A stretch of DNA of 64,000 bases from contig PLXE01000108.1 in NCBI GenBank assembly GCA_003151335.1, positions 98,360-162,359 of the forward strand. The letters are read 5' to 3'. Below the pieces are notes generated by a model. It was not told the origin of the DNA. It made no database searches and saw nothing but the letters and a program-made list of their open reading frames with translations. Source of the stretch: Acidobacteriaceae bacterium (GTDB taxonomy: Bacteria; Acidobacteriota; Terriglobia; Terriglobales; Acidobacteriaceae). A program made the position numbers and the translations under genes. This document shows positions 34,845 through 44,687 of this stretch, piece after piece (the first letter of the stretch is position 1; each line of letters starts with the position of its first letter).

Positions 34845-35540
34845 ATGCCTCAAGCTGTACAAAACGACAACGGCAAGACCAACCTGGCCTTCAGCAACGT
34901 GCAGGCTTACACGCTGGCGGTGATCACGCTGGCCATCGGAATTGCGGTAGGCTACTTTGCCCGCGGATCGGCGCCGGTTCCCCCTTCCGGCGAAAGCGCG
35001 CAAACTGCTTCCGCTCCCGCCGGAATGGGCAACGCACCGGTGGGCTCTGCGCAGTTGCCGGGTATCGGGAGCGCGCAACAGCAGCAGGCCGCATCGCCGG
35101 AAATGTTGGCGAAGGCAGCCGAGCCGCTGCTGGCCCAACTGAAGACCAACCCGAAGGACTTTGACACCATCGTAAAGCTGGGAAATCTGTACTACGATGG
35201 CCAGGCTTATCCGCAAGCCATCGAGTACTACGAAAAAGCTCTCGCCCTGCAACCGGACAACGCCGATGTCCGCACCGACCTCGGCACCGCCTATTGGTAC
35301 ACCGGCAACGCTGACAAGGCCATCACCAGCTTCGAAAAAGTGCTGGCCATCCGGCCCAATAACGCGCCTACGCTATTTAACCTTGGGATCGTCAGATGGC
35401 AGGGGAAGAAGGACCCCAAAGGCGCGATCGTCGCTTGGGAAAAACTTTTGCAGACCAATCCTGATTATCCGCAGAAGGACCAGGTGCAGATGTTGATTGA
35501 GCGCGCTAAGATGCACGGCGCCAGCGGAAGCAAAGGGTAA
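34845..35540 (+). CDS. Membrane-anchored TPR protein
   Basis: A 231-residue protein with an N-terminal membrane helix (YTLAVITLAIGIAVGYFARG, residues 22-41), a Pro/Ala/Gln linker, and about three TPR units from residue 105 (FDTIVKLGNLYYDGQAYPQA, then IEYYEKALALQPDNADVRTD, then GNADKAITSFEKVLAIRPNN). Similar to CcmH/NrfG-type TPR proteins in layout, but there are no cytochrome-assembly genes next to it. AAGGAG is ten bases upstream of the ATG. Likely an inner-membrane scaffold. It precedes the GT-C/TPR gene by 119 bp. Confidence 0.82.
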   Translation: MPQAVQNDNGKTNLAFSNVQAYTLAVITLAIGIAVGYFARGSAPVPPSGESAQTASAPAGMGNAPVGSAQLPGIGSAQQQQAASPEMLAKAAEPLLAQLKTNPKDFDTIVKLGNLYYDGQAYPQAIEYYEKALALQPDNADVRTDLGTAYWYTGNADKAITSFEKVLAIRPNNAPTLFNLGIVRWQGKKDPKGAIVAWEKLLQTNPDYPQKDQVQMLIERAKMHGASGSKG

Positions 35541-35659
35541 GTAGCAGCTAGCAGTTCAGCCCAGTCCCAGGCGGGCCTCAAGATGGCCCGCCTTAAAGCC
35601 ACTCTTCAACCCTCAGAAGAACGAGCCCATCGAATATACTCGTCGAAAACGGGGGACGA

Positions 35660-37663
35660 GTGACTTCGGCTGGTTTGAAATCCAAACATATTCGCAAGAA
35701 ACCTGAGAAGCGGGCTTTGCCGCAGGCGGGAACGGGCCGGTTCACTCGACCCTGGTTCACTCGAGCCTGGTTTACTCGATCGAAGAGGCGAACGCTGGTT
35801 TTCGGCCTTGTCCTGGCAGTCGCCACCGCCGTCCTTTACTACCCGGCGATTCATCACCCGTTTGTCAATTACGACGACGACGGCTTTGTGACGGAAAACG
35901 TCCACGTTCAAAGCGGGCTCAACTGGGACACGGTAGAGTGGGCGTTCACCACCTATGACACGGCCAATTGGCATCCCGTGACCTGGCTTTCGCATGCCCT
36001 GGATTGCCAACTCTTTCAGCTCGATCCGGCTGGCCACCACGGGACAAATGTACTGCTCCATGCGCTGAATGCGGTGCTGCTGTTCTGGATTCTGCTGCAG
36101 GCGACCGGGTCCGCAGGCCGCAGCTTCATGGTGGCTGCACTGTTTGCCTTGCACCCCATCAACGTGGAATCTGTAGTTTGGGTTGCCGAGCGCAAGAACC
36201 TGCTCAGCATGTTGTTTTTCCTACTGGCGCTGGGAGTTTACCGATGGTACGCGCGGGCGCCGCGTCCCCGACGTTACGTCGTGGTCGCTTTGTTGTTCGC
36301 GCTGGGTCTCATGGCCAAGCCGCAGGTGATTACGCTGCCCTTCGTTCTACTGCTTTGGGATTATTGGCCTTTGCGGCGGATGTTTGCCGACGGCGAGTTC
36401 GCTGCAACAGGATCAGCGACCGTCTTCCCGGCAAGGAGTTTTTCCCGTCTGGTGTTGGAGAAGCTCCCGCTGGTCGCACTGTCCGTAGTTGACGCCGTGA
36501 TCACGATAAAGGCGCAACGGGTTGGCGGCGGCATTAATCCCGATGTGTCGCTTTCGGCGAGGCTGGCAAACGCGGCCGTCTGCTATGCACGCTACGTGGG
36601 CAAGGCGTTTTGGCCGACGCGCCTCGCGCCTATGTATCCCCATCCCGGGAACTCGCTGGCCAAGTGGGAGGTGCTTGCGGCGTTGCTCTTTCTACTCGTG
36701 GTCACTGTGCTGGTCATCGCCGCGCGCCGCCGCCGGTATCTTCCGGTGGGATGGCTATGGTTCCTGGGCACCTTGATACCCATGATCGGCCTGGTGCAAG
36801 TGGGCAGACAGGCGATGGCTGACCGCTACGCGTATCTGCCATTCATCGGACTGTTCATCATGATCTGCTGGGGGGTGGCAGATTGTGTAGGGGCGAGCAG
36901 CCGGTGGTTGGCAAGCCGTCGCGTTGAAGCGACGACCGTGGGCGCAGCCCCAGTCCCGAGTCACCGACCCATCGGCGCCATTTTGCTGGCCACGGTTTGC
37001 GTCGGCGTCTTGGTGGCGCTGGTCCCGGTGGCCCATCGCCAGATCGACTACTGGGGCGACAACGTGACTCTGTGGTCGCACACCTTGCAGGTCACAACCC
37101 ACAATTACGAAGCCGAGGAAGACCTGGGAGAGGCGCTGCTGGCCAAGGGAGAGCAAGCAGACGCCCTGATCCACTTCTACCGGGCCACGGAGATCGATCC
37201 GCGTCGAGCTGTTCCTCACATGTATATCGCAGCCTATGACCAGCGGCAGGGGAAATTGCAGGAGGCCATCGAGCAATACCGGAAAGCTCTAAGCGTGAGC
37301 CAGAACAAAAACACGAATGCTCGTGCGTTCGGCAACATGGGGCACGCTTATCTCGATCTCGGAGATATGGCGCAGGCGCGCGAAAATCTACAGGAGGCGG
37401 TCAGGCTCGACCCTCACAAGATGGAACTATGGATTGACCTGGGATTGGCGAAGCAGAAATCTGGCGACCTCGCCGGAGCCATCCAGGCATATTCCGAAGG
37501 GGTGAAGGTCAAGCCGACGGATGTCGGTTATCTGCTGCTGGCTCGCGCCTTGGAGCAGAGCGGCCATCAAGACGAAGCGGTTACGGCCAGGCAGCGAGCT
37601 AAAGTCCTGTCAGCAAACTTCGCCGAGTCCCAGCGCGTCGCCGAGCGACTCTTGGCGCAGTAA
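35660..37663 (+). CDS. TMTC-like GT-C membrane glycosyltransferase with C-terminal TPRs, paralogue 1
   Basis: A 667-residue protein: basic N-terminus, about ten to eleven membrane segments, then TPR units from about residue 490 (YEAEEDLGEALLAKGEQADA, AIEQYRKALSVSQNKNTN, GDMAQARENLQEAVRLDP). The first external loop carries NYDDDGFVTEN followed by NWHPVTWLSHALDCQLFQL; the acidic pair matches the catalytic acid position of GT-C protein O-mannosyltransferases such as eukaryotic TMTC proteins. Likely role: transfer of a lipid-linked sugar to exported proteins or glycans. GTG start 35660 (V-T-S) is shared with paralogue 2. The N-terminus holds a 15-bp triplication. Confidence 0.75.
   Translation: MTSAGLKSKHIRKKPEKRALPQAGTGRFTRPWFTRAWFTRSKRRTLVFGLVLAVATAVLYYPAIHHPFVNYDDDGFVTENVHVQSGLNWDTVEWAFTTYDTANWHPVTWLSHALDCQLFQLDPAGHHGTNVLLHALNAVLLFWILLQATGSAGRSFMVAALFALHPINVESVVWVAERKNLLSMLFFLLALGVYRWYARAPRPRRYVVVALLFALGLMAKPQVITLPFVLLLWDYWPLRRMFADGEFAATGSATVFPARSFSRLVLEKLPLVALSVVDAVITIKAQRVGGGINPDVSLSARLANAAVCYARYVGKAFWPTRLAPMYPHPGNSLAKWEVLAALLFLLVVTVLVIAARRRRYLPVGWLWFLGTLIPMIGLVQVGRQAMADRYAYLPFIGLFIMICWGVADCVGASSRWLASRRVEATTVGAAPVPSHRPIGAILLATVCVGVLVALVPVAHRQIDYWGDNVTLWSHTLQVTTHNYEAEEDLGEALLAKGEQADALIHFYRATEIDPRRAVPHMYIAAYDQRQGKLQEAIEQYRKALSVSQNKNTNARAFGNMGHAYLDLGDMAQARENLQEAVRLDPHKMELWIDLGLAKQKSGDLAGAIQAYSEGVKVKPTDVGYLLLARALEQSGHQDEAVTARQRAKVLSANFAESQRVAERLLAQ
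35737..35781 (+). repeat. 15-bp tandem triplication inside the coding region
   Basis: Three copies of (C/T)GGTT(C/T)ACTCGANC, encoding (R/W)FTR with P, A or S. It lies in the cytoplasmic N-terminal tail of the GT-C/TPR protein and is absent from the two paralogues. Confidence 0.8.
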
Positions 37664-37719
37664 AGGGCCGCAATCGGTTTTGACGCGGCCTCCTGCTCGC
37701 GTACATCCATGCCAGGAAT

Positions 37720-39063
37720 TCAGTGCGGGGTGATCTGCCAGACGACGCCGCAACTTCCGACACAGCTTACGGGATTTCCTGTGCCGCCGGTGGAAGCCGT
37801 GCCATAGAGATTACCGGCGCTGTCGAACACCAGATTGCTGCGCAGAGATCCTCCATCGAGGCCATTGGTAAAGTCGTGCAGCGAGGTATACGTCCAACCG
37901 CCGGTTCCGTGGGTCAGCTTGAAAGCGGAACCGAAGCGATACACTCCATCGCCCGCGGTCGAGCCGTAGAGGTTGCCCGCGCTGTCCATGACTAAGTCGG
38001 CAACGGGACCCTTGGCTCGCCCGCCACCCGACCCACTGAAGCTATACAGCGTAGTAAAGGTCCAGTTGCCGCCGGAGGGGCTCAACTCAAAAACCGTGCC
38101 GCCACCACCCGAACCTCCGTATTGTGTGGCGCCGTAAAGATTGCCGGATTGGTCAAAAATGAGGCCGGCAAAAGGACTAGCTCCGTCGGTTTGACTGAGT
38201 TGAAAACTGTGAAGAATCCTCTTGGTCCAACCGGAGCCTGAGGGACTCAATTCGTAAACGGTGCCGCCGCCGAATGCGCCGCCGGCGGAAGTCGTACCGT
38301 AGAGGTTGCCGGCTTGATCAAGCGTTACGCCCGCCCACGGGGCTGCCCCGTCTGCGCCTCCTGTGAAAGCGTAAACAGTACTCTCCGTCCAGCCGCTGCC
38401 GGCGGGCGTCAGCTTATAAACAAGGCCGCAGCCGTTCGTACAACTTGCACTGCCACCTCCGAAGGTCGTGCCGTAGAGATTACCTGCCGCGTCAAAAACC
38501 AGAGTGGCGCCGTAAGGAGTCGATCCGTCAGCGCCTCCGCTAAATTTATACAGCGGGGTTTCTATCCAGGGGCAATATGAGGTGTGGCAGAATGTGCCTG
38601 GATTCTGCAAAGTGAAGACAGTACCGCAGCCCAAATGCCCGTAGGCCAGGCATGGTCCAATTCCCCCAAAGCCAGTAGTACCGTAGAGTTTGCCGTCGCG
38701 CCCGGGGACGAGTGTGGAGTAGGGAATAACGCCGTTGCTGGTGATCGAAAATACGTAAAGCGGGGTCAAGGCCCAGCCCGTGGTCTTATGCGCCAGCTTG
38801 TAGGCCGTACCGGTACCGGCGTCGCCTTCAAAGGTGGTTCCATACAAATTTCCCGCCGCGTCAATCGTCAGGCCGAAGGTTGGCTCCGCACCATCGGCAC
38901 CGCCGGTGAAGTTGTGAATCACCTGGTAGGTCTGGGCCTGCACGGCTTCGGTCGCACCCAGCGTCAGCGCAAACATGATTGCTAACCCCAGCCCGGCGGC
39001 TGCGGCCCGCCGGCCGGTCTCAAAAATCCCAATCCGACGTTGTCCCGGGTTCGCCATACTCAT
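37720..39063 (-). CDS. Secreted GloVer tandem-repeat protein
   Basis: A 447-residue secreted protein: signal peptide (AAAAGLGLAIMFALTLGATEAVQA) and about eight repeats of roughly 45 residues with the pattern LY.F.GG.DG..P...L..D.AGNLYGTT..GG, e.g. VIHNFTGGADGAEPTFGL, LYKFSGGADGSTPYGATL, LHDFTNGLDGGSLRSNLV. These are the GloVer repeats common in acidobacteria, expected to form a beta-propeller or beta-helix on the cell surface. It lies between two GT-C/TPR genes on the opposite strand. It ends CVGSCGVVWQITPH without a PEP-CTERM. GGAG lies eight bases before the ATG. Confidence 0.88.
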   Translation of the reverse strand: MSMANPGQRRIGIFETGRRAAAAGLGLAIMFALTLGATEAVQAQTYQVIHNFTGGADGAEPTFGLTIDAAGNLYGTTFEGDAGTGTAYKLAHKTTGWALTPLYVFSITSNGVIPYSTLVPGRDGKLYGTTGFGGIGPCLAYGHLGCGTVFTLQNPGTFCHTSYCPWIETPLYKFSGGADGSTPYGATLVFDAAGNLYGTTFGGGSASCTNGCGLVYKLTPAGSGWTESTVYAFTGGADGAAPWAGVTLDQAGNLYGTTSAGGAFGGGTVYELSPSGSGWTKRILHSFQLSQTDGASPFAGLIFDQSGNLYGATQYGGSGGGGTVFELSPSGGNWTFTTLYSFSGSGGGRAKGPVADLVMDSAGNLYGSTAGDGVYRFGSAFKLTHGTGGWTYTSLHDFTNGLDGGSLRSNLVFDSAGNLYGTASTGGTGNPVSCVGSCGVVWQITPH

Positions 39064-39258
39064 TACTCATTCTCCATTTCCAATATCCGAAGACACTGCC
39101 GGCCAAAAGCCGTCCAACCCAATCTCTAAGCTCGAAGGCCAGGATACTTATCTGCCCCCAGTCGGAGCGAATTGATTGTGCACGCTTACGTAGGGTAAAG
39201 CAACACTGCTCTCGTGGACACTTTGCTCAGGTATACTCTTATAAGCCTTGGAGGAGGA

Positions 39259-40929
39259 GTGACTTCTAGTGAGTCGCAGTTCAAAGGAGCAGACCAATCC
39301 TTGACCCACTGGGGTCCGCTCCAATCCTTCCGGACACGCAACGTTCTCCTCAGTCTTCTCCTCGTGCTGGCCACCGGAGCGCTCTACTGCCCGGTGCGCA
39401 ACCAGCCGTTCTCCGGCTACGATGATCCCGCTTACATAACCAACAACATCCATCTGAAATACGGCCTGGATTGGGACGCCGTGAAGTGGTCATTCAGGCC
39501 TTACATGGGCGAGTGGCATCCGCTGACTTGGCTTTCTCATGGCCTAGATTGCCAGCTCTTTTCCCTCTACGCGGCGCGCCATCACGAGATGAACGTATTG
39601 TTCCACACCCTCAACGCGGTGCTGGTGTTCTGGGTGTTGGTGTGGGCGACGGGCTATGCCGGCCGAAGTTTCATGGTGGCGGCGCTGTTCGCTCTGCACC
39701 CAATCAACGTTGAATCCGTGGCCTGGATTGCCGAGCGCAAGAACCTGCTCAGCATGTTGTTCCTTTTGCTGGCGCTGGGGGCATACCGCTGGTATGCGCA
39801 AAAGCCGCGCCTGGGCCGCTACGCGGTAGTCGCATTGCTTTACGCGCTGGGGCTGCTTGCCAAGCCCCAGATCATCACCTTCCCTTGCCTTCTGCTGCTC
39901 TGGGACTATTGGCCGTTGCAGCGCATGTTCGCCTCAAGTCCGGGCTCTTCTTCCGGGATAGCCGCGGAGGTGCGAGTGGTTCCGGCGAAAACGTTTTCTT
40001 GGCTGCTATGGGAAAAGCTGCCGCTGTTCGCTCTCTCCGGCGCCTATGCTGCCTTCACCATGCACGTGGTCAGCACCAGTGGCGCTTGGATCCCGGTGGT
40101 GTCTTACCCTCTGTCGACGCGGCTCCAGAACGCTGTCATCGCTTACGCGCGGTACATAGGCAAGGCGCTTTGGCCTTCGCGCCTGACGATTCTGTATCCA
40201 TACTCGGCCTCTTCCATCCGCGGATGGCAGGTCCTCGCTTCGCTGATCTTGCTGGTGGTGGTTTCGGCGCTGGTAATCAAGTGGCGCCATCGCCGCTATC
40301 TGCTGGTTGGATGGTTCTGGTTCGTGGGGACGCTTGTGCCGATGAGCGGCGTCATTTTCATCAACGACTCGGCAATGGCCAATCGCTACGCCTATCTTCC
40401 CTTCCTTGGCCTCTTCATCATGATCTGCTGGGGCGTGTCGGAGATGGCCCGCGAGCGGCATCTTTCTCTCGCGTGGCTCGCAGTTCCCAGCGTTGCGGTT
40501 TTACTGGCGCTCGCCGTCGTCGCTCACCGCCAGCTCACCTATTGGAATAGCGATTTGGATCTGTGGTCCCACGCTGTGGCCGTCACCCGCAACAACTGGA
40601 CCGCCGAGGACAATCTCGGCGTCGCGCTCTCCGAACGCGGACGACTCGATGACGCCCTGAATCACTACCGGGCAGCCGCGGCCCTCTACCCGCTTCATCC
40701 CATCACTTACTTCTACATCGGCTCGTACTATCAGGAGAGCGGCAATCTGCAGGCCGCCCTTGAGCAGTACCAGAAGGTGCTCACCCTGTCGGACAACGCC
40801 GTTGCTCAGTACGCCAGCTTGCGTCTGATGGCGTTGGTGAACATGGCCAACATTTATCGCTTCCTCGGGGATTACACCCGTGCCGAGGAATGCATCGAAT
40901 CCGCCAAGCACCTGCCTACCCACGATTAG
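39259..40929 (+). CDS. TMTC-like GT-C glycosyltransferase with TPRs, paralogue 2
   Basis: A 556-residue protein clearly homologous to the genes at 35660 and 43044. External loop: GYDDPAYITNN then EWHPLTWLSHGLDCQLFSL; conserved blocks MVAALFALHPINVESVAWIA, ERKNLLSMLFLLLALGAYRW and LLWDYWPLQRM. About ten membrane helices and two to three TPRs near the end (GRLDDALNHYRAAAALYPLH; GNLQAALEQYQKVLTL). The GTG at 39259 starts V-T-S as in paralogue 1 and has GGAGGA in front; an in-frame GTG at 39214 is possible. Same inferred role in O-glycosylation. Confidence 0.75.
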   Translation: MTSSESQFKGADQSLTHWGPLQSFRTRNVLLSLLLVLATGALYCPVRNQPFSGYDDPAYITNNIHLKYGLDWDAVKWSFRPYMGEWHPLTWLSHGLDCQLFSLYAARHHEMNVLFHTLNAVLVFWVLVWATGYAGRSFMVAALFALHPINVESVAWIAERKNLLSMLFLLLALGAYRWYAQKPRLGRYAVVALLYALGLLAKPQIITFPCLLLLWDYWPLQRMFASSPGSSSGIAAEVRVVPAKTFSWLLWEKLPLFALSGAYAAFTMHVVSTSGAWIPVVSYPLSTRLQNAVIAYARYIGKALWPSRLTILYPYSASSIRGWQVLASLILLVVVSALVIKWRHRRYLLVGWFWFVGTLVPMSGVIFINDSAMANRYAYLPFLGLFIMICWGVSEMARERHLSLAWLAVPSVAVLLALAVVAHRQLTYWNSDLDLWSHAVAVTRNNWTAEDNLGVALSERGRLDDALNHYRAAAALYPLHPITYFYIGSYYQESGNLQAALEQYQKVLTLSDNAVAQYASLRLMALVNMANIYRFLGDYTRAEECIESAKHLPTHD

Positions 40930-41154
40930 GCTTGCCATCGAAGCTGCCGAAGCCAAGCCAGGCGCACTCCAAACGCCAATCGGATTAATAATCTATGTTT
41001 GCGAGAAGGTTATCTCCAACTCTGCCACCTTAAGTCGGTTTGGGTGCCACCGGAGCGACGCGATTTCGCACTTCCTTGCCTTTGTGAAGCACCGCGTTGC
41101 TACCAAGAGAGTTGCACCTGGCCGTGGCGCCGGTGTCCCGGAAGACGGCCAGTA

Positions 41155-42774
41155 CTAATCCGCACTCTGTTTTCTTTTGAAGACATCGATAAACGATCGC
41201 GATCGTGGCTGATAAGCTTGGGCGGCGCCTCCCCAAATGTACTCTGTCGGCTGGTTCATATCCACCACCCCAATCTTTTCGTACTGACTGTGCACGTACG
41301 AATCAGTCCAGGAGAAAATCAGAGTCTCTGAGTCCGGCAATCTGCCGAACGACATCGGCACATTGACGACTAGCACAAACTCGGGCCGAGCGGCTTCAAT
41401 CTCGGCGATCATTTCCTGCTGCATCTCCAGGGCGAAAGTTTGCCGTTCCATCAGGCCGTAGGTGTAGATGTAACCCGTCGCCGAGTGCCGGTGGGCATAA
41501 AAATAAATCTCGGGCTCAGAGCCTACCACCGCAATCCGCGCACCTGGGACGGAGTGACTCTTGAGGTAGTCCCCCACCTGCACTGCTTCGGGAAAGGGGT
41601 TGTCGCCATACACGGCTTGGCAGGCCGTCAGCGGATCCATCGCAAAGAAATAACCTCGCTGCACAAATATGCACTGCGCGAATGCGACCAGAAAAACCAG
41701 TATCGGCAGCACTGCCCATGCTGCCCGGTGCCGGCCCTCAAGAAGGCCCTGCCTTGCCGCACTCACCGCAACGCCCGCCAGCAGCGCGATCGCGGGCAGC
41801 ATCAGGATGAAATAGTGCTGACGGAAGTAGAACCCTGGGCACACCGCTACGCAGGAAAAGAGAAAGAAACCTGCAAGAAACCAGCCCTGAGCACGGGCTT
41901 TATGGTTCCACCCGAGAGCGGTGAGACCCACTCCGGCGATGGCCCAAATCCAGAGCGCAGGTCTAACAACTTGGTGAGCGGTCCGCCGAAAGTTAAGGAG
42001 ACCCTCCCTAATTCCTATGAGCGACGCGTATTCGCGAGAATACTGGAACGTCCAGAACCAAAACTTCTGAAAGCTCCCCGCAGCGAAAAGAGCAAGGCAA
42101 GTTACTGCAAAAGGCAAGACTGTCCCAAGCACCAAGGCTCCGGCCTTCGGCGCCAAGGCCCGCCAATCAATTCGCCCATCGCGGTACTCGCACTTCACCA
42201 GATACAGGCCGCCAAAAGCGGCGAAGAGGATGCCGGGCTGCTTCATCAGGAAAGCCAATCCCAGCAGCACGCCGCTGGCAAAGAAAAGCCAGGTGCGTTT
42301 GGTTTCAATCGCCACGAGCAGGAGCAGAATGCCGCCCAGCGCGGAGAGCACGACAAAATGCGTAGCATGTCCGGCGAAACCCAGTACGGAGGGACTGGTG
42401 GACAGAAGAGCGTAGCTGGCAGCGGCGACCAATCCGGCGAGCAGGCCGAACAGCCGCCGCGTCAAAAGAAAAACCAGGAATGTGGTGGCGGCATTGACCA
42501 AGAGCAAACCGAGATGAATCCCGCCGGGCGTCTGCCCGAAAAGTGCGAGGATCACGGAATACGCCGCGAAGGTGCCAGGCAACTTCATGCTGTAAACGAG
42601 TTGGTAGGGAGGTATCCCCTGCAACATCAACTGGCCCGCGTAGGCGTATTCCCCTTCGTCCCGTTCCAGGGGGCACTGCCGCAAGTGGAAACGGATGAGG
42701 GCAAAGAACAGAATTACCAGCAGCAGCAGCCCGTAAGTCCAATACTGCCGCGCGTTAAGCTTCATTCTTTGCAT
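41155..42774 (-). CDS. GT39-type membrane glycosyltransferase (ArnT/PMT-like)
   Basis: A 539-residue protein with an N-terminal helix, then the family loop PLERDEGEYAYAGQLMLQGI followed by PPYQLVYSMKLPGTFAAYS, and about ten more helices before a soluble C-terminal domain (GDNPFPEAVQVGDYLK, ARIAVVGSEPEIYFYAHR). The acidic ERDEGEYAY motif is the catalytic loop of this GT-C family, which uses undecaprenyl-linked sugars. It lies between GT-C/TPR paralogues 2 and 3 on the other strand. The start is uncertain between 42774 and 42765; neither has a strong site. Confidence 0.85.
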   Translation of the reverse strand: MQRMKLNARQYWTYGLLLLVILFFALIRFHLRQCPLERDEGEYAYAGQLMLQGIPPYQLVYSMKLPGTFAAYSVILALFGQTPGGIHLGLLLVNAATTFLVFLLTRRLFGLLAGLVAAASYALLSTSPSVLGFAGHATHFVVLSALGGILLLLVAIETKRTWLFFASGVLLGLAFLMKQPGILFAAFGGLYLVKCEYRDGRIDWRALAPKAGALVLGTVLPFAVTCLALFAAGSFQKFWFWTFQYSREYASLIGIREGLLNFRRTAHQVVRPALWIWAIAGVGLTALGWNHKARAQGWFLAGFFLFSCVAVCPGFYFRQHYFILMLPAIALLAGVAVSAARQGLLEGRHRAAWAVLPILVFLVAFAQCIFVQRGYFFAMDPLTACQAVYGDNPFPEAVQVGDYLKSHSVPGARIAVVGSEPEIYFYAHRHSATGYIYTYGLMERQTFALEMQQEMIAEIEAARPEFVLVVNVPMSFGRLPDSETLIFSWTDSYVHSQYEKIGVVDMNQPTEYIWGGAAQAYQPRSRSFIDVFKRKQSAD

Positions 42775-43043
42775 CACTCATAATTGTTACCACATGCGGC
42801 TGCGGGCGCTGAAGGTTGCGCCAGGCAAGCCGCAGCACCCGACTCGTGATTCCCAATTACGAAGCATCCGCAACCTCTGCCGCTATCAGCCCGCGCATTG
42901 CTTCTCGGCTTGGCCCACCGTGGTTGTCAATTCTCAGTATGCCATCTTGCGGCAAGCGTATCTTGTCATTTCACCCTTTTCGAAAAGCTTCTGACAGGCA
43001 AGTCAAAGGGAGAGATTATAATTCTGCCGAAGTAGGAGGGTCT

Positions 43044-44687
43044 GTGGCTTTTGCCAGGGTCGAGCTTGCAGAACAAGTCCAATCTCCGCCACGGGCGGCT
43101 GGTTTCACCTTACCCCGGAAGTCAATTCTAGTCCTCGGACTTGCCTTATTGGCCGGAACGGCGGCCGTGTATCTACAGGTACATCGGCACCCCTTCGTGA
43201 ATCTGGACGATGACGTCTACGTAACTCTAAACTCTCACATCGATTCGGGATTGAAGTGGAGTACCGTCGAGTGGGCGCTCACCACCTACTACGCGGCCAA
43301 CTGGCATCCCCTCACGTGGATTTCACACGCCCTCGATTGCCAGGTATTCCAGCAGAACCCTGCGGGCCCGCACGATGTGAATGTCTTGCTGCACCTAATC
43401 AACGTTGTGCTGCTTTTCTGGGTTTTATGGAAGGCGACGGGCTATGCCGGCCGCAGCCTGATGGTAGCCGCGTTGTTTGCGCTGCATCCAATCAATGTCG
43501 AATCGGTGGTCTGGATCGCGGAGCGCAAGACCGTGTTGAGCATGTTGTTTTTCCTGCTCGCGTTGGGCGCTTACCGCTGGTATGCCTATAAGCCGCGAAA
43601 GATGCGATACATCCTGGTGGCGCTCCTATTTGTGCTTGGCTTAATGGCCAAGCCCCAGGTGATTACCCTGCCCTGCGTTCTCCTGCTTTGGGATTACTGG
43701 CCGCTGGGCCGACTTCGCCTGGGCAGCCGGGAATCCGGTTCCGTTTCGCAAACGGACATGCCGTCCAGAAGCTTGTACCAGTTGGTCAAAGAAAAAATCC
43801 CCCTATTTGTTATTTGCCTGATCGACGCCTACGTGACCATGAAGGCGCAAAAAGTGGGCCGTCCCCAGTATTGGCCGTTCACGTTCCCAGTTCGCCTGGA
43901 AAACGCGATCGTGGCCTATGCGCGGTACGTGCAGAAGATGTTCTGGCCTTCGGGCTTGGCCCCGATGTACCTCCATCCGGGCAACAGCATAAGGTTGGGG
44001 CAGGTATTCCTGGCTCTGGGTTTCCTGCTGGCGGTCACGGCGCTGGTGGCAGTTTGCTGGCGTCGCCGTTACCTCACTGTCGGCTGGCTGTGGTTTCTGG
44101 GAACGATGGTGCCCATGATTGGCCTCGTGCAGGTGGGAAGACAGTCCATGGCCGACCGCTATGCCTACCTGCCCCTTCTGGGGCTGTTCATCCTGCTTTG
44201 CTGGGGTGTGGCCGACTGTGTCCAGGCCTGGCATCTTCCAGCGGCATTGCTGCCGGCGATCAGCCTCGCTGTATTGGCCAGCCTGGCGCTGGTTACATAT
44301 CGTCAGGCCAGCTATTGGGCGGACAATGCCATGCTCTGGTCACACACACTCCAGGTCACCGATCGAAATTGGTTTGCTGAATCCTATCTAGGCGATGCGT
44401 TGAGGTATACGGGACACCAAGACGAGGCCGCCCTACAGCACTACTTCAAGTCCCTGGAGATCAATCCCGGCAACGTCGAGGCCAATCTGGGCTTAGCGCT
44501 GTACGAACATCAAACCGGCAACCTTCGGGAGTCTGTCGATTATTACAAGAAGTTCTTGGCAAAAGCAGGCGGCGACACGCGGTGTTATCAGGTACTCATT
44601 AACCTAGGTCATGTCTATCGTAGGCTTGGGGACGCCGAGCGCGCCCAGCAGTACTTCGAGGAGGCGGCGAAAATCGCTCCCAAGTAG
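43044..44687 (+). CDS. TMTC-like GT-C glycosyltransferase with TPRs, paralogue 3
   Basis: A 547-residue member of the same family as 35660 and 39259. External loop: NLDDDVYVTLNSH then NWHPLTWISHALDCQVFQQ; blocks MVAALFALHPINVESVVWIA and ERKTVLSMLFFLLALGAYRW. TPR-like units near the end: DEAALQHYFKSLEINPGNVE, GNLRESVDYYKKFLAKAG, and GDAERAQQYFEEAAKIAPK. GTG 43044 has AGGAGG at the right distance; reading further upstream would add 76 residues of non-conserved sequence. The sequence is closer to paralogue 1 than to 2 (MYLHPGN, GLVQVGRQSMADRYAYLP). Confidence 0.75.
   Translation: MAFARVELAEQVQSPPRAAGFTLPRKSILVLGLALLAGTAAVYLQVHRHPFVNLDDDVYVTLNSHIDSGLKWSTVEWALTTYYAANWHPLTWISHALDCQVFQQNPAGPHDVNVLLHLINVVLLFWVLWKATGYAGRSLMVAALFALHPINVESVVWIAERKTVLSMLFFLLALGAYRWYAYKPRKMRYILVALLFVLGLMAKPQVITLPCVLLLWDYWPLGRLRLGSRESGSVSQTDMPSRSLYQLVKEKIPLFVICLIDAYVTMKAQKVGRPQYWPFTFPVRLENAIVAYARYVQKMFWPSGLAPMYLHPGNSIRLGQVFLALGFLLAVTALVAVCWRRRYLTVGWLWFLGTMVPMIGLVQVGRQSMADRYAYLPLLGLFILLCWGVADCVQAWHLPAALLPAISLAVLASLALVTYRQASYWADNAMLWSHTLQVTDRNWFAESYLGDALRYTGHQDEAALQHYFKSLEINPGNVEANLGLALYEHQTGNLRESVDYYKKFLAKAGGDTRCYQVLINLGHVYRRLGDAERAQQYFEEAAKIAPK

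Noticed and set aside
35737..35781. Short tandem repeats considered as a CRISPR array
   Set aside because: The three 15-bp units are contiguous without spacers and are in frame within a coding sequence.
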